NCBI GenBank assembly: GCA_030027265.1
Contig: JASENG010000002.1
Coordinates: forward strand, 62,001 to 126,000
Length of the DNA stretch: 64,000 bases
Reading direction: 5' to 3'
Origin: Lysinibacillus fusiformis
GTDB lineage: Bacteria > Bacillota > Bacilli > Bacillales_A > Planococcaceae
Position numbers and translations under genes: made by a program. Every line of letters starts with the position of its first letter. Position 1 is the stretch's first letter. The notes beneath the pieces were generated by a model. That model searched no databases and was not told the origin of the DNA. It was given only the letters and a program-made list of their open reading frames with translations. Shown here piece after piece: positions 30,176 through 40,067 of this stretch.

Positions 30176-31306
30176 TCAAATGTTTTTGCTTATTACGATT
30201 CTCTGGATTTCGCTTGTGCCTTCATAGATTTCGGTAACTTTAGCGTCACGGAAATAGCGTTCTACTGGATAGTCCTCTGTATAGCCATAGCCGCCGAATA
30301 CTTGGATGGCCTCCGTTGATACCTGGACGGCTGTTTTAGAGGCAAAAAGCTTTGCCATCGATGCTTCTTTGCCACATGGCAATCCGAGCGATTGAAGATT
30401 TGCCGCTCGGTAAACGAGCAATTTGGCTGCCTCCACCGCTGTTGCCATATCTGCTAATTTGAAACCTACCCCTTGGTTCACAGCAATGGGCTTACCAAAC
30501 TGCATTCGCTCTGTGGCATAATTTGTTGCTGCCTCTAATGCAGCTTCAGCAATTCCCAAGCTTTGGGCTGAAATGCCGATTCGTCCGATATTTAGGTTGG
30601 CCATGGCAATTTTGAAGCCTTCGTTTTCGTTGCCGAGCAAATTCTCTGCTGGTACTTTCATATTTTCAAAGGTTAACTGCACGGTTCTTGAGCCATGTAG
30701 CCCCATCTTCTTCTCGTCTTTCCCTACCATAAACCCTGGTGTATCCTTTTCAACGATAAACGCAGAAATCCCTCTTGACCCTCGATTTGGATTAGTTGAA
30801 GCAAACACAATATAGACATCAGCTTCGCCACCATTTGTGATAAACACCTTCGCACCATTTAACACATAATGATCATCTTGCTTGATAGCTTTTGTTTTTA
30901 ATGCCCCTGCATCTGATCCCGCTTCCGGCTCTGTTAAGCAAAATGCTCCTAAATACTGTCCGCTTGCTAATTGTGGGACATATTTTTTCTTTTGTTCCTC
31001 AGTACCAAAATAAAGAATTGGATTTGTACCTACCGAGGTGTGAACCGAGAGAATTACCCCAACCACTGCACTCACTTTCGATAGCTCATTGATTGCTAAG
31101 ATATAAGAAGTAAAGTCCATTCCTGCCCCACCATATGCCGATGGGACAGTAATACCCATTAGACCAAGATTCCCCATTTTTTTCATGATGTCATGAGGGA
31201 ATACTCCCTGCTCCATGTTGTCAATGAATGGAGCAATTTCAGTTTCTGCAAATTGACGCACCATATCACGCATCATCATTTGCTCTTCTGTAAATGCTAG
31301 ATGCAT
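30176..31306 (-). CDS. Acyl-CoA dehydrogenase (MmgC/butyryl-CoA type)
   Basis: A second 376-residue FAD acyl-CoA dehydrogenase in the same operon. MHLAFTEEQMMMRDMVRQFA begins it; CLTEPEAGSDAG and VFITNGGEADVYIVFAST are the FAD/substrate motifs. The catalytic glutamate is in EIYEGTSEIQRIVISK. It is preceded closely by the 3-hydroxybutyryl-CoA dehydrogenase gene. Being adjacent to thiolase and hydroxyacyl dehydrogenase, it resembles MmgC of B. subtilis, but methylcitrate genes are absent here. Confidence 0.93.
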   Translation of the reverse strand: MHLAFTEEQMMMRDMVRQFAETEIAPFIDNMEQGVFPHDIMKKMGNLGLMGITVPSAYGGAGMDFTSYILAINELSKVSAVVGVILSVHTSVGTNPILYFGTEEQKKKYVPQLASGQYLGAFCLTEPEAGSDAGALKTKAIKQDDHYVLNGAKVFITNGGEADVYIVFASTNPNRGSRGISAFIVEKDTPGFMVGKDEKKMGLHGSRTVQLTFENMKVPAENLLGNENEGFKIAMANLNIGRIGISAQSLGIAEAALEAATNYATERMQFGKPIAVNQGVGFKLADMATAVEAAKLLVYRAANLQSLGLPCGKEASMAKLFASKTAVQVSTEAIQVFGGYGYTEDYPVERYFRDAKVTEIYEGTSEIQRIVISKNI

Positions 31307-31330
31307 AGAAATCCTCCTTAGTCTATCTTC

Positions 31331-32185
31331 TTAATCTTCATACACATAGAACCCACGACCAGTTTTCTTACCCAGCCATCCAGCTGCTACATATTTACGA
31401 AGCAGAGGACATGGGCGGTACTTGCTATCCCCTAACCCATCATGCAGGATTTCCATAATTGATAGACATGTATCTAAGCCAATGAAATCTGCCAGCGTCA
31501 GCGGTCCCATCGGATGATTCATGCCAAGCTTCATCACATCATCGATTGCTTCCTTCGTTGCAACCCCTTCATACAATGCATAAATCGCTTCATTGATCAT
31601 TGGAAGTAAAATTCGGTTGGAGATAAAACCTGGAAAATCATTTACTTCCACTGGTGTTTTCGATAATTTATACGTCATTTCTTCTACAGCCCCGTACACT
31701 TCATCAGCTGTTGCAAGGCCTCGAATAATTTCCACAAGCTTCATGACCGGAACGGGATTCATAAAATGCATCCCAATGACTTTTTCCGCTCGCTCAGTTA
31801 CTGCAGCAATTTCGGTAATTGGCAAAGATGATGTATTCGTTGCCAATATCGCATGTTTTGGTGCAATCGCATCGAGTTCTCTAAAGATTGACTGTTTAAT
31901 CTCCATATTTTCCGTTGCAGCTTCAATCACAAGATCTGCATCCACTGCATCCTTCAAATCAAGTGACATAGAAATCCGACTCAGTACAGCATCTTTTTCA
32001 TCTTCCGTCTTTCTTCCTTTTGCCACATCTCTTGTTAGATTTTTTGTGATTACCCCTAGCCCGCGATCGAAAAACTCCTGTTTCATATCATTCAGCTTCA
32101 CGTCAAATCCAGCTTGAGCACAAACTTGTGCAATCCCCGACCCCATCTGTCCAGCACCAACAACCATAATTTTTTGAATCGCCAC
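31331..32185 (-). CDS. 3-hydroxybutyryl-CoA dehydrogenase
   Basis: An NAD(P)-dependent enzyme of 284 residues converting 3-hydroxybutyryl-CoA to acetoacetyl-CoA (MmgB/Hbd family). The Rossmann motif [13 protein letters not shown] starts near residue 7, the catalytic histidine is in [11 protein letters not shown] with the following glutamate in the C-terminal domain, and [17 protein letters not shown] follows. There is no enoyl-CoA hydratase in this operon, so that activity must be encoded elsewhere. Confidence 0.95.
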   Translation of the reverse strand: MAIQKIMVVGAGQMGSGIAQVCAQAGFDVKLNDMKQEFFDRGLGVITKNLTRDVAKGRKTEDEKDAVLSRISMSLDLKDAVDADLVIEAATENMEIKQSIFRELDAIAPKHAILATNTSSLPITEIAAVTERAEKVIGMHFMNPVPVMKLVEIIRGLATADEVYGAVEEMTYKLSKTPVEVNDFPGFISNRILLPMINEAIYALYEGVATKEAIDDVMKLGMNHPMGPLTLADFIGLDTCLSIMEILHDGLGDSKYRPCPLLRKYVAAGWLGKKTGRGFYVYED

Positions 32186-32241
32186 TACTATCTCATCCCC
32201 TGTCTTTTGTTTGAACGTGTTTGACTATGTTAAAAATTGTA

Positions 32242-33435
32242 TTATTGTTTCGGCACTTCAATCATAATGGCATCCCCTTGGCCGCCGCCTGAACAGATTG
32301 CTGCAATTCCGATGCCGCCGCCACGGCGTTTTAGCTCATAGGCCAATGTTAAAATGATTCGCGCTCCCGAAGCTCCAATTGGATGGCCTAGAGCAACAGC
32401 ACCACCATTGACATTTACTTTCTCTGATTCTATTCCTGCAATTTGGTTGCTAACGAGCGCTACAGCTGCAAATGCTTCATTGATTTCAACAAGGTCAATA
32501 TCTTCTATCGATTTATTCGTCTTCTTTAACAATTCGTTAATAACAAGTCCAGGTGTCTGAGGGAAATCTTTTGGCTCTACCCCAACCTCTGCATGTCCTA
32601 ATACATAGGCAAGCGGATTTTTCCCATCACGCTTTGCTTTTTCCTCACTCATTAGCACAAGTGCACAAGCTCCATCATTTACACCTGGTGCATTTCCAGC
32701 AGTGATGGTACCGTCTTTATCAAATGCAGGTCTGAGTTTTGATAACGCTTCCAATGATGTGTTTTTGCGAGGTGCTTCATCCTCCGTTATTACCGTTACT
32801 TCACCTTTTCTGCCTTTAATCTCGATTGGTGTAATCTCTTCAGCGAATTTTCCTTCTTCCATCGCTTTTAACGCGAATTGATGGCTTCTTACTGCCCATT
32901 CATCCTGCGTTTCTCTTGCAAGTTCAAATGTATTCGCCGTTTCATTCCCATAAGTTCCCATGTGTACATTGTCGGGATGGAATGCACAGGATAGGCCATC
33001 AAATACCATCCCATCTATTAATTTTGCATCCCCCATTCGAAGGCCCCAGCGGCCATTCGGTAAATAATATGGCGCATTTGACATCGATTCCATGCCACCA
33101 GCAACAATCACTTCTTCATCTCCCAAACGAATTAGCTGATCGGCTAATGTGACGCTTCTCAATCCTGATGCACATACTTTATTTATCGTTTCTGTTTTCA
33201 CCGAGTAAGGAATTCCTGCTTTTGCAGCAGCTTGCCGTGAAGGAATTTGCCCCTGCCCAGCTTGAAGTACTGTCCCCATAATGACTTCATTAACTGCCTC
33301 CGGTTCAACACCCGCTCTTTGGAGTGCCGCTTTAATGGCGTTTGCACCTAGGTCGCTTGCCGCTAATGCCGAAAGTGCTCCCCCGAATTTTCCAAATGGT
33401 GTTCTTGCACCGTCTAAAATCACTGTTCTACTCAA
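32242..33435 (-). CDS. Acetyl-CoA C-acetyltransferase (thiolase)
   Basis: It cleaves acetoacetyl-CoA to two acetyl-CoA, or condenses them. The 397-residue thiolase has the acylated cysteine in [10 protein letters not shown] near residue 88, the histidine motif [16 protein letters not shown] and the second catalytic cysteine in [11 protein letters not shown]. It is the first gene of the operon that continues with the hydroxyacyl-CoA dehydrogenase, two acyl-CoA dehydrogenases and the TetR regulator. The ATG follows AAGGGGATGTAG. Confidence 0.95.
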   Translation of the reverse strand: MSRTVILDGARTPFGKFGGALSALAASDLGANAIKAALQRAGVEPEAVNEVIMGTVLQAGQGQIPSRQAAAKAGIPYSVKTETINKVCASGLRSVTLADQLIRLGDEEVIVAGGMESMSNAPYYLPNGRWGLRMGDAKLIDGMVFDGLSCAFHPDNVHMGTYGNETANTFELARETQDEWAVRSHQFALKAMEEGKFAEEITPIEIKGRKGEVTVITEDEAPRKNTSLEALSKLRPAFDKDGTITAGNAPGVNDGACALVLMSEEKAKRDGKNPLAYVLGHAEVGVEPKDFPQTPGLVINELLKKTNKSIEDIDLVEINEAFAAVALVSNQIAGIESEKVNVNGGAVALGHPIGASGARIILTLAYELKRRGGGIGIAAICSGGGQGDAIMIEVPKQ

Positions 33436-33489
33436 ATCTACATCCCCTTTGTTTTTCGAGTTACTAACACAGTATTTAAATTTGCATCT

Positions 33490-33543
33490 GAGGTGCTCAT
33501 CGTCTTTGCTTCGCTCGGAACTTTGCGCTGCCTGCCACCCCTC
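33490..33543 (-). other. GC-rich hairpin in the leader of the thiolase operon
   Basis: On the minus strand GAGGGGTG and CACCTC close a GC-rich segment containing GGCAGGCAGCGCAAAG. It stands out from the AT-rich flanks and lies between the presumed promoter and the thiolase start. It resembles the short GC-rich hairpin repeats seen elsewhere between genes in this family. Confidence 0.45.
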
Positions 33544-33569
33544 ATAAATTTTCGAACATCTTCATTGAC

Positions 33570-33583
33570 TGAACGCTCGCTCA
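33570..33583. promoter_or_regulatory. Candidate TetR operator before the thiolase operon
   Basis: TGAACGCTCGCTCA is an imperfect palindrome within ATTGACTGAACGCTCGCTCA. The fadF promoter has ATTGACTGAATGACCATTCA, sharing the first ten bases and the TGAAYG/CRTTCA half sites. A minus-strand TTGAGC overlapping the site could be a -35 box; no good -10 was found. Confidence 0.4.
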
Positions 33584-33596
33584 ATTTATGTTTAAT

Positions 33597-33626
33597 AAAA
33601 AAGGGAGTCAATTAGAACTCCCTTTT
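33597..33626. terminator. fadF terminator
   Basis: AAAAGGGAGT pairs perfectly with ACTCCCTTTT around an eight-base loop. On the minus strand, downstream of fadF, it runs into TTTTTT; it could act in both directions. It separates fadF from the thiolase operon. Confidence 0.8.
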
Positions 33627-33777
33627 CGCACTTATCTATATTCTATAAAATATTAAACTGATAATCAATTTTAATTTTTCAGATATTTAATTTTAATTCT
33701 CTATAATGAGTAAATATCTTAGAAAAATCATCATTTTTGTCTAATGACATCAAAGTGAATTAAGCAGCTGGCGTATT

Positions 33778-35928
33778 TTAAACTTCCACTGCTTCTTCCT
33801 CTTCCACAACTGCTTCAAACACTTTTTCACCGAATACAGAGCGTTCTAATAGCTCTGCAATGTCATATGTCCCAACTGATTCTTCAACTTCTTTTGCTTT
33901 TGTTCCATCAGATAGCATTGTTAAGCAGTAAGGACAGCCAGAAGAAATTACCGATGCATTAGTCGCTAAAGCTTGTTCAGTACGTGCCACATTGATACGG
34001 TTTCCTACATGCTCTTCCATCCACATTAGACCGCCGCCAGCGCCGCAGCACATGGCTTTTTCGCGGTTGCGTTCCATTTCAACAAGATTCACGCCTGGTA
34101 TTGCTTTTAAAATTTCACGAGGTGCATCATATACATCATTGTAGCGGCCTAAGTAGCAAGAATCGTGGAATACGATTGTTTCCTCTACACGATGATGCAG
34201 CGTTAGCTTGCCTTGGTTCACCAAGTCATAAAGCAGCTCCGTATGGTGGTATACTTCCCCTTCCCAGCCAAAATCCTTATATTCGTTTTTAAAGATATTG
34301 TAGGCATGAGGGTCAATCGTCACGATTTTCGTTACTTCATTTTTCACGAACTCATCTATGTTTGCAGCAGCAAGCTCTTGGAATAAAAACTCATTTCCTA
34401 ATCGGCGAGGTGTATCCCCGGAGTTTTTCTCTTTATTTCCTAAAATCGCAAATTTCACACCCGCTTCATTCATTAAACGAGCAAAGGAAAGCGCAATTTT
34501 TTGCGAACGGCTATCAAATGACCCCATCGAGCCAACCCAGAATAGATACTCAAATCCATCGCCGGATTTTTTCGCTTCCTTCACCGTTGGGATATTAATA
34601 GATGGGTCAAGCTCACGCCAGTTTTCTTTTTCTTTACGGTTCAGACCCCAAGGATTTCCTTGACGTTCAATATTATTCATGGCGCGTTGTGCGTCAGAAT
34701 TTACTTTACCTTCAGTCATTGTTAAGTAACGGCGCAAGTCAATAATTTTATCGACATGCTCGTTCATAACTGGACATTGGTCTTCACAGTTACGGCAAGT
34801 TGTACATGCCCAAATTTCTTCTTCCGTGATGACATCCCCGATTAATGAAGGGCTATAAATATCTTCAATCACGGCCCCCTCAGCACCAGCTGCCATTGCT
34901 AGCTGATTTCCTTGTGTATTATTAAATGCAAAGGCCGGCACCCATGGCTTTTGCTTCGTTGTAACCGCCCCTGTAAATGTCAAGTGATCTCGCAGCTTTA
35001 CGATTAAATCCATCGGAGAGAGCATTTTCCCTGTTCCTGTTGCTGGACACATATTCGTACAGCGACCACACTCTACACATGCATATAAATCGAGCATTTG
35101 CTTTTGTGTGAAGTCTGTAATTTTGCCGACCCCAAGCGCTGGCATATCCGCCTCATCCTCTGCTTCTTCTAAAGCAGCAAAATCGATTGGACGAAGTGTG
35201 CCGATGCGATCTTGACGGTTGACTACTGCATTGATAGTACCCGTAATTAAGTGGAAGTGCTTACCTTGTGGAATGTAAACAAGGAATGCCAGCAATGCCA
35301 GTAAATGCGCCCACCACATTACAAAGAATACTACAGCCGCTGCTGTTGGCGGCATCCATTGGAAAACCCAGGCAATACTCGATGCAACTGGTTCAGAGCC
35401 AGTGAATGCATGTCCATGCCAGATGAGGGCCATACCGTTTCCAATAAGTGTCGCAAACATTAAAACGCCTAAAAACAGATATACTAAACCGTTCTTAAAG
35501 CCGCGTTTAAGTCGCACAAGCTTTTCCATATAACGACGATAAAACGCAACGCCAACAGCGATTAAGATGATCAAGACAATAATTTCCTGGAAGAAAGTAA
35601 ATACAGGATATAATCCACCAAGCGGTAAATGTGAATCTGGTGCTAGTCCCTTCCAAATTAAATCGATTGCCCCCAATTGGACTAATAAAAATCCGTAGAA
35701 AAAGGCAACATGGACTAAGCCCATTTTTTTATCTTTTAACAGCTTGGATTGTCCAAAAACTTTTTCTGCCAAGTCGCCGATGCGTTCTTTTAGTTTTAAC
35801 TCAAACTCTTCTTTTTTTCCCAGTTGAATAAATTCATAGCGTGTTTTTACTAAATAGAAGAATAACCCTAATGAGTATAAGACAACCGCAGCGAATAATA
35901 CCCAATTTGCAATAAGCAATCCATTCAT
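33778..35928 (-). CDS. fadF: FadF-type membrane iron-sulfur oxidoreductase
   Basis: A 716-residue protein proposed to carry electrons from ETF and acyl-CoA dehydrogenases to the quinone pool. The N-terminal quarter has about five to six membrane helices of the nitrate reductase gamma type. Two 4Fe-4S clusters follow, CVECGRCTNMCP and CTTCRNCEDQCP. Then two heterodisulfide-reductase type cysteine-rich repeats appear, seen as CCGAGGG and SGCPYCLTM. The start has GGGGGAGAAAA upstream; a longer frame is unsupported. Its promoter carries a palindrome also present before the thiolase operon. Confidence 0.93.
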   Translation of the reverse strand: MNGLLIANWVLFAAVVLYSLGLFFYLVKTRYEFIQLGKKEEFELKLKERIGDLAEKVFGQSKLLKDKKMGLVHVAFFYGFLLVQLGAIDLIWKGLAPDSHLPLGGLYPVFTFFQEIIVLIILIAVGVAFYRRYMEKLVRLKRGFKNGLVYLFLGVLMFATLIGNGMALIWHGHAFTGSEPVASSIAWVFQWMPPTAAAVVFFVMWWAHLLALLAFLVYIPQGKHFHLITGTINAVVNRQDRIGTLRPIDFAALEEAEDEADMPALGVGKITDFTQKQMLDLYACVECGRCTNMCPATGTGKMLSPMDLIVKLRDHLTFTGAVTTKQKPWVPAFAFNNTQGNQLAMAAGAEGAVIEDIYSPSLIGDVITEEEIWACTTCRNCEDQCPVMNEHVDKIIDLRRYLTMTEGKVNSDAQRAMNNIERQGNPWGLNRKEKENWRELDPSINIPTVKEAKKSGDGFEYLFWVGSMGSFDSRSQKIALSFARLMNEAGVKFAILGNKEKNSGDTPRRLGNEFLFQELAAANIDEFVKNEVTKIVTIDPHAYNIFKNEYKDFGWEGEVYHHTELLYDLVNQGKLTLHHRVEETIVFHDSCYLGRYNDVYDAPREILKAIPGVNLVEMERNREKAMCCGAGGGLMWMEEHVGNRINVARTEQALATNASVISSGCPYCLTMLSDGTKAKEVEESVGTYDIAELLERSVFGEKVFEAVVEEEEAVEV

Positions 35929-36040
35929 TTTTTCTCCCCCTCTTGCCTTTTTTCCCCTTTGTCTGAAAATTAATTTTCCGAGTATTCTTAAAATAATGTA
36001 TACTATTAGTAGATTCAAGAACCCTCATTTTTATGTCTCT

Positions 36041-36070
36041 ATTGTAAAATATGAATGGTCATTCAGTCAA
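36041..36070 (-). promoter_or_regulatory. fadF promoter with TetR-type operator
   Basis: On the minus strand TTGACT, an 18-base spacer and TACAAT form a sigma-A promoter about 110 bases before fadF. The palindrome TGAATGACCATTCA (36052-36065) fills the spacer and touches the -35 box, a position where a bound TetR dimer would block polymerase. The half sites resemble those of Bacillus FadR operators (TGAATGA..TCATTCA) but with closer spacing. Confidence 0.6.
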
Positions 36071-36252
36071 TGCATTGTTCAAATATTTCTAATAATTAAT
36101 TGATAGTTTGTTAAATATACTTTTTTTCGCTACTAAGTGCACTCTGTTTAATAAATAATCAGTCTATGAAATGGGATGTACTGTTCTTTTTTGATTAAAT
36201 GAATTGTCTATTTTTTCCGTAGTTTAAAGGAAATTCAATAAGGAGTGTGAAA

Positions 36253-36792
36253 ATGACCGGCTGGTTCGAGGTACAAACGTTGATTTGGCTTTTTCCAATT
36301 CTGTTTATATTTCATGATTTTGAAGAAATCATCTTTGTTGAAAAGTGGATTCAAACAAATTCTCCTCTGCTCCATAAAAGATTGCCGAAAAAAATGGCAG
36401 CTGGAATTGTGAAACAACTTTCCATGACAACAGCCCAGTTTTCTGTAGCCGTACTTATCATATTTTTATTTGTTAGCAGTTCAACTTTAATGGCGAATCA
36501 ATATTTACATGAAAAACCTTTTGGAAATATCGCGTTTTTTGTAATAGTAACATTAACCTTTTTCCTTCATGCTTTTATGCATATAGGCCAATCTCTTTTT
36601 TTGCGAATGTATACTCCTGGTGTTTTTACATCAATCGTATTGCTTATCCCATACAACCTGCTATTGTTTGTGACATTATTACGAAATGAAATTATCACTT
36701 GGAAATTAATTTTCATATGCGTTCCCTTTATTCTGTTATTGATACCAGTTTTGTTTGTTGCCCATTCAATCGGGAAAAAAGTTATTGGATGA
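36253..36792 (+). CDS. HXXEE domain membrane protein
   Basis: A 179-residue integral membrane protein of unknown function. The motif HDFEEI near residue 21 is the HXXEE signature, and a second conserved histidine pair lies in LHAFMHIGQ. Four to five hydrophobic helices follow. The ATG chosen is seven bases after AGGAG; a GTG two codons earlier would overlap the site. It is the only plus-strand gene between 21 and 51 kb apart from its terminator. The conserved acidic/histidine residues suggest a metal-dependent membrane enzyme, but this is inference. Confidence 0.85.
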   Translation: MTGWFEVQTLIWLFPILFIFHDFEEIIFVEKWIQTNSPLLHKRLPKKMAAGIVKQLSMTTAQFSVAVLIIFLFVSSSTLMANQYLHEKPFGNIAFFVIVTLTFFLHAFMHIGQSLFLRMYTPGVFTSIVLLIPYNLLLFVTLLRNEIITWKLIFICVPFILLLIPVLFVAHSIGKKVIG

Positions 36793-36795
36793 TAA

Positions 36796-36826
36796 AAAAA
36801 CAATCCTGCTTAACGAGGATTGTTTT
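36796..36826. terminator. Bidirectional terminator
   Basis: AACAATCCT pairs perfectly with AGGATTGTT around an eight-base loop, with a T-run on the plus strand and a longer one on the minus strand. It serves the converging HXXEE gene and the B12 operon. Confidence 0.85.
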
Positions 36827-36834
36827 CTCAATGT

Positions 36835-37395
36835 TTATTTAAATACGTCCCCACTGCGGATATACTCGATATCTTTAACATTTGTACGGAAGTTTACTAC
36901 GCGTGCTGCTGCAAAGAAGTAGTCCGATAAGCGGTTGAGATATTTTTGGACGATTGCCGGCACATCTTCAACTTCGTTCATTAATGTAACAACTCGTCGT
37001 TCTGCTCTACGGGTTACCGTTCTGGCAATGTGGAGAGTTGCTGCCGCCGGAGTTCCACCAGGTAATATGAAGCGCTTTAAAGGAGGCGCTTCCTCAGAAA
37101 GAGCATCAATCCGTTTTTCCAATGCTTCAATCGATGCTTCCTGCAATGTAATTTTGCGCTCCTTCATAACATTCGCTAAATCGCCGCCACAATCGAATAA
37201 TTCATGCTGAATCGTTTCAAGATCTTCGAGTAAATCTTTGAAAACTGAAGGGTCTAATTCCGTAACAGCCTTGCCAATATATGAATTCAGCTCATCGATT
37301 GTGCCATACGCCTCCACTCGCAAATCATCCTTGCTGACACGTCCACCCATTAAACTCGTTTTGCCTTTATCCCCTGTTTTTGTGTAAAGTTTCAT
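36835..37395 (-). CDS. pduO: Corrinoid adenosyltransferase, PduO type
   Basis: It attaches the adenosyl group of ATP to reduced cobalamin, producing the coenzyme form used by IcmF. The 186-residue protein begins MKLYTKTGDKGKTSLMGG, the PduO ATP-binding motif. It also has RVEAYGTIDELNSYIG and the arginine-rich helix RTVTRRAERRVV that contacts ATP. The ATG is one base after the preceding stop, so it is the last gene of the riboswitch operon. A frame starting further upstream is unsupported. Confidence 0.95.
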   Translation of the reverse strand: MKLYTKTGDKGKTSLMGGRVSKDDLRVEAYGTIDELNSYIGKAVTELDPSVFKDLLEDLETIQHELFDCGGDLANVMKERKITLQEASIEALEKRIDALSEEAPPLKRFILPGGTPAAATLHIARTVTRRAERRVVTLMNEVEDVPAIVQKYLNRLSDYFFAAARVVNFRTNVKDIEYIRSGDVFK

Positions 37396-37396
37396 T

Positions 37397-38860
37397 TCAC
37401 TTATCCCCTTTTCGATAATTTTGAATTGCTTCCACCGTCGCTTCAAAAACACCTTTTCCAATTACTTGGCCGACTTCTGTAATCGGACCCCCGTATTGCA
37501 TCAACATGCCATTTTGCGTTGCAGCGATTAGTAAACTATCTGTTGGTGTACCCGTAGCGATAGTATTGGAGATGGCATCATACACTTCTTCGTGCTGCAA
37601 CGCCTTCGATTTTGCCTCAGTTGCCGTCATCATCGCTTGCACAAAGGCTTCATCGGATAGTTTCCCATTAATAATAATCCATGTATTAATCGTACCAACG
37701 TGAAAATAATTGTTTCTTTTATAGCTTTGCGAAACATCGACCGCATTTCCCACACCAGCAGTGACAACCACAAACACTTCACCAAAAGGCACCTTATAAT
37801 TCTTGATAACAGCCTTTTTCGTATCAACAGCCGTCATCATCCCAACTGTATTTGTCGGGGAAAACCCTTCCTTTACAAGGTACTCGAAATACTCTTCCTT
37901 CACATTATGGATTTCATAATCTGGTTTTACGGTTCGATTGATGAAATTTGCATACCATCCCATCCCTGCATTATGAACAGCAGACGATAAAACTTTTAAA
38001 GGAAAATCTGATTTCAATTCAACATACTCACCTTTTATTTCGAAATGGTTGGATGTTATTACCTTCTCTTCCATTTCCTCTTGTAAATCAGGTAAAATCG
38101 TCATTTGCGGTTTCGGCTGTTCAGGATGCGCTTGGATTGAAATCCGTGTTTCGTAAACGTTCTTAATTTGTTCCTCCAGTATTACTTCATGCGGGGCACC
38201 GTATGCTTTCACCTTTCCTTTTTCCATGAGAAGAATCTCATCGCAGTAGAGTGCCGCCAAGTTGATATCATGGAAAACGGAAACAACCGTTAACTGATTT
38301 TCGGTTACTTCTTTCCGTATCATATCTAAAATTTGTTTCTGGTGTGCAATGTCAAGATGATTTGTCGGTTCATCCAGCAACAGCAAGCTAGAGGCTTGTG
38401 CAAGCGCTTGTGCGATAAAGACCCTTTGCTGTTCCCCGCCAGATAAATACTCTAAATAATGATGTTCATATTTTTCAACATCGGTAAGCTGCATCGCCTT
38501 TTTTACCGCTCTTTCATCTTCTGCTCCCCAACTTGAGAAGAAGCCTGATTGATGAGGATATCGACCAATCGAAACGGCATCATGAACCGTGCTGGAAAAT
38601 GCCGTTGCATGCAGCTGAGGAAGGATGGTCATTTTCTTGGCCAACTCGCGGGCTGAATATTTATTGATATTCATGCCCTCTATGCTAATCGTTCCAAAGG
38701 TAGGACTCATGATGCCGCTGATGACTTTCAACAATGTTGATTTCCCGCATCCATTCGGCCCTAGTATACCTACCATCTTCCCTTTTTCCGCACGAAATGA
38801 AATATCGGAAAGAATTGGCGTCGACCCATATCCACCTGATATATTTTGAACCTCAAGCAT
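37397..38860 (-). CDS. Cobalamin ABC transporter ATPase fused to CbiZ amidohydrolase
   Basis: A 487-residue two-domain protein. The first half (about 1-255) is a BtuD-like ABC ATPase with Walker A GILGPNGCGKSTLL, signature YLSGGEQQR and Walker B LLLLDEPTNHLD. The C-terminal part (about 275-487) matches CbiZ, which removes the aminopropanol-linked tail from adenosylpseudocobalamin or adenosylcobinamide so the corrinoid can be rebuilt; GVGNAVDVS and GTPTDSLLIAAT are recognisable. The start is four bases after btuC and has GGGGGTG. Such fusions are known in Bacillus. Import and corrinoid salvage are thus joined. Confidence 0.93.
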   Translation of the reverse strand: MLEVQNISGGYGSTPILSDISFRAEKGKMVGILGPNGCGKSTLLKVISGIMSPTFGTISIEGMNINKYSARELAKKMTILPQLHATAFSSTVHDAVSIGRYPHQSGFFSSWGAEDERAVKKAMQLTDVEKYEHHYLEYLSGGEQQRVFIAQALAQASSLLLLDEPTNHLDIAHQKQILDMIRKEVTENQLTVVSVFHDINLAALYCDEILLMEKGKVKAYGAPHEVILEEQIKNVYETRISIQAHPEQPKPQMTILPDLQEEMEEKVITSNHFEIKGEYVELKSDFPLKVLSSAVHNAGMGWYANFINRTVKPDYEIHNVKEEYFEYLVKEGFSPTNTVGMMTAVDTKKAVIKNYKVPFGEVFVVVTAGVGNAVDVSQSYKRNNYFHVGTINTWIIINGKLSDEAFVQAMMTATEAKSKALQHEEVYDAISNTIATGTPTDSLLIAATQNGMLMQYGGPITEVGQVIGKGVFEATVEAIQNYRKGDK

Positions 38861-38864
38861 GTAC

Positions 38865-39866
38865 TCACCCCCTGCTTCTTCGCTGTTTAAAGAAGATATA
38901 TGAAAATACTGGCGCACCGATAAAGGCTGTGATGACACCAATCGGCAATTCCGATGGTGCAATAATTGTTCGGGAAACCAAATCACAAACGATTAAAAGA
39001 CTTGCACCATTTAAGAAAGCCAATGTCAATAAATGCCGATGATCTGTTCCCCACAGCATTCGCGTCATATGAGGAACAACTAATCCAACAAATCCGATGG
39101 TACCCGACACCGCAACTGCTGCGCCTGTTAGCATCGAACCCCCAGCTAAGATGGCATATTTTCTGCGTTTTACGTTGACTCCTAGAGATTGTGCTCGTTC
39201 ATCTCCATACATCATGGCATTTAATTCCCGGCGATTGAGCCACAGGAGGATGACCCCGATGACAACAAAAGGCGCGATCATTTGAACATATGGCCATCCG
39301 CGCATCGAGACGCTCCCAAGAAGCCAGCTTGTAATTTCACGCAGCTGCTGCCCTGTAAGTGCAATCATTAAGGATATACAGGACCCTAAAAATGAACTGA
39401 ATATGACCCCTGTTAAAATCAGTGTTTCCATTTTCATCGAACGGTCGATTAATCGCGCAAAACTTAGCACAAGGATCATCGTAATGAATGCCCCGACCAT
39501 TCCGAAAAGCGGTAGAGTGTAGGAGCCTATTACAGGAATAGATAGACCGAAAAATATCGTTGCGACAGCACCGACAGAAGCCCCTGAAGAAATCCCAAGT
39601 GTATAGGGATCCGCTAAAGGATTTTTAAGCAAGCCCTGAAATGCAGCCCCCGCAATGGCAAGAGAAGCCCCTACTAAACCTGCTAAAACTACCCGAGGCA
39701 TTCGAATGCTCCATAAAATACTGTAAGCACTGGGATTCGTTTCACTATCCCATAATGTGGAGAAAGGGACATCCGCCGAACCAATGGAAACCCCCAGCCA
39801 AATACTGATCAATAAAATGGCAATAGATGAACTATAGGCAAATATCATTTTTTTTTTCATTTTCAC
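38865..39866 (-). CDS. btuC: Cobalamin/iron-siderophore type ABC transporter permease
   Basis: A FecCD/BtuC family permease of 333 residues with about nine to ten membrane helices. It contains the family segments RMPRVVLAGLVGASLAIAGAAFQGLLKNPLADPY, cited here by position (about 55-88), and the ATPase-coupling loop around residue 215-225. It is first in an operon directly behind a cobalamin riboswitch, which fixes the substrate class as corrinoids. No BtuF binding protein is encoded in the operon. Start is GTG with GAGGTAG upstream. Confidence 0.92.
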   Translation of the reverse strand: MKMKKKMIFAYSSSIAILLISIWLGVSIGSADVPFSTLWDSETNPSAYSILWSIRMPRVVLAGLVGASLAIAGAAFQGLLKNPLADPYTLGISSGASVGAVATIFFGLSIPVIGSYTLPLFGMVGAFITMILVLSFARLIDRSMKMETLILTGVIFSSFLGSCISLMIALTGQQLREITSWLLGSVSMRGWPYVQMIAPFVVIGVILLWLNRRELNAMMYGDERAQSLGVNVKRRKYAILAGGSMLTGAAVAVSGTIGFVGLVVPHMTRMLWGTDHRHLLTLAFLNGASLLIVCDLVSRTIIAPSELPIGVITAFIGAPVFSYIFFKQRRSRG

Positions 39867-40067
39867 AACACTACCTCAAGACTATTCTTTACATTATTAT
39901 ATTTTTTAGCACATATTGAATTTGTTATGTATTTCATGCTGTCACCAGTGTTTTCTATTTATTGCACTGTTATTATGCACACGCGAATTGAGATTTGCAG
40001 ACTTATTGTGGGCTATCTGCACTCAATTACGGATATTCGCAAGGATTCTCGGCCCACCGCACATACT

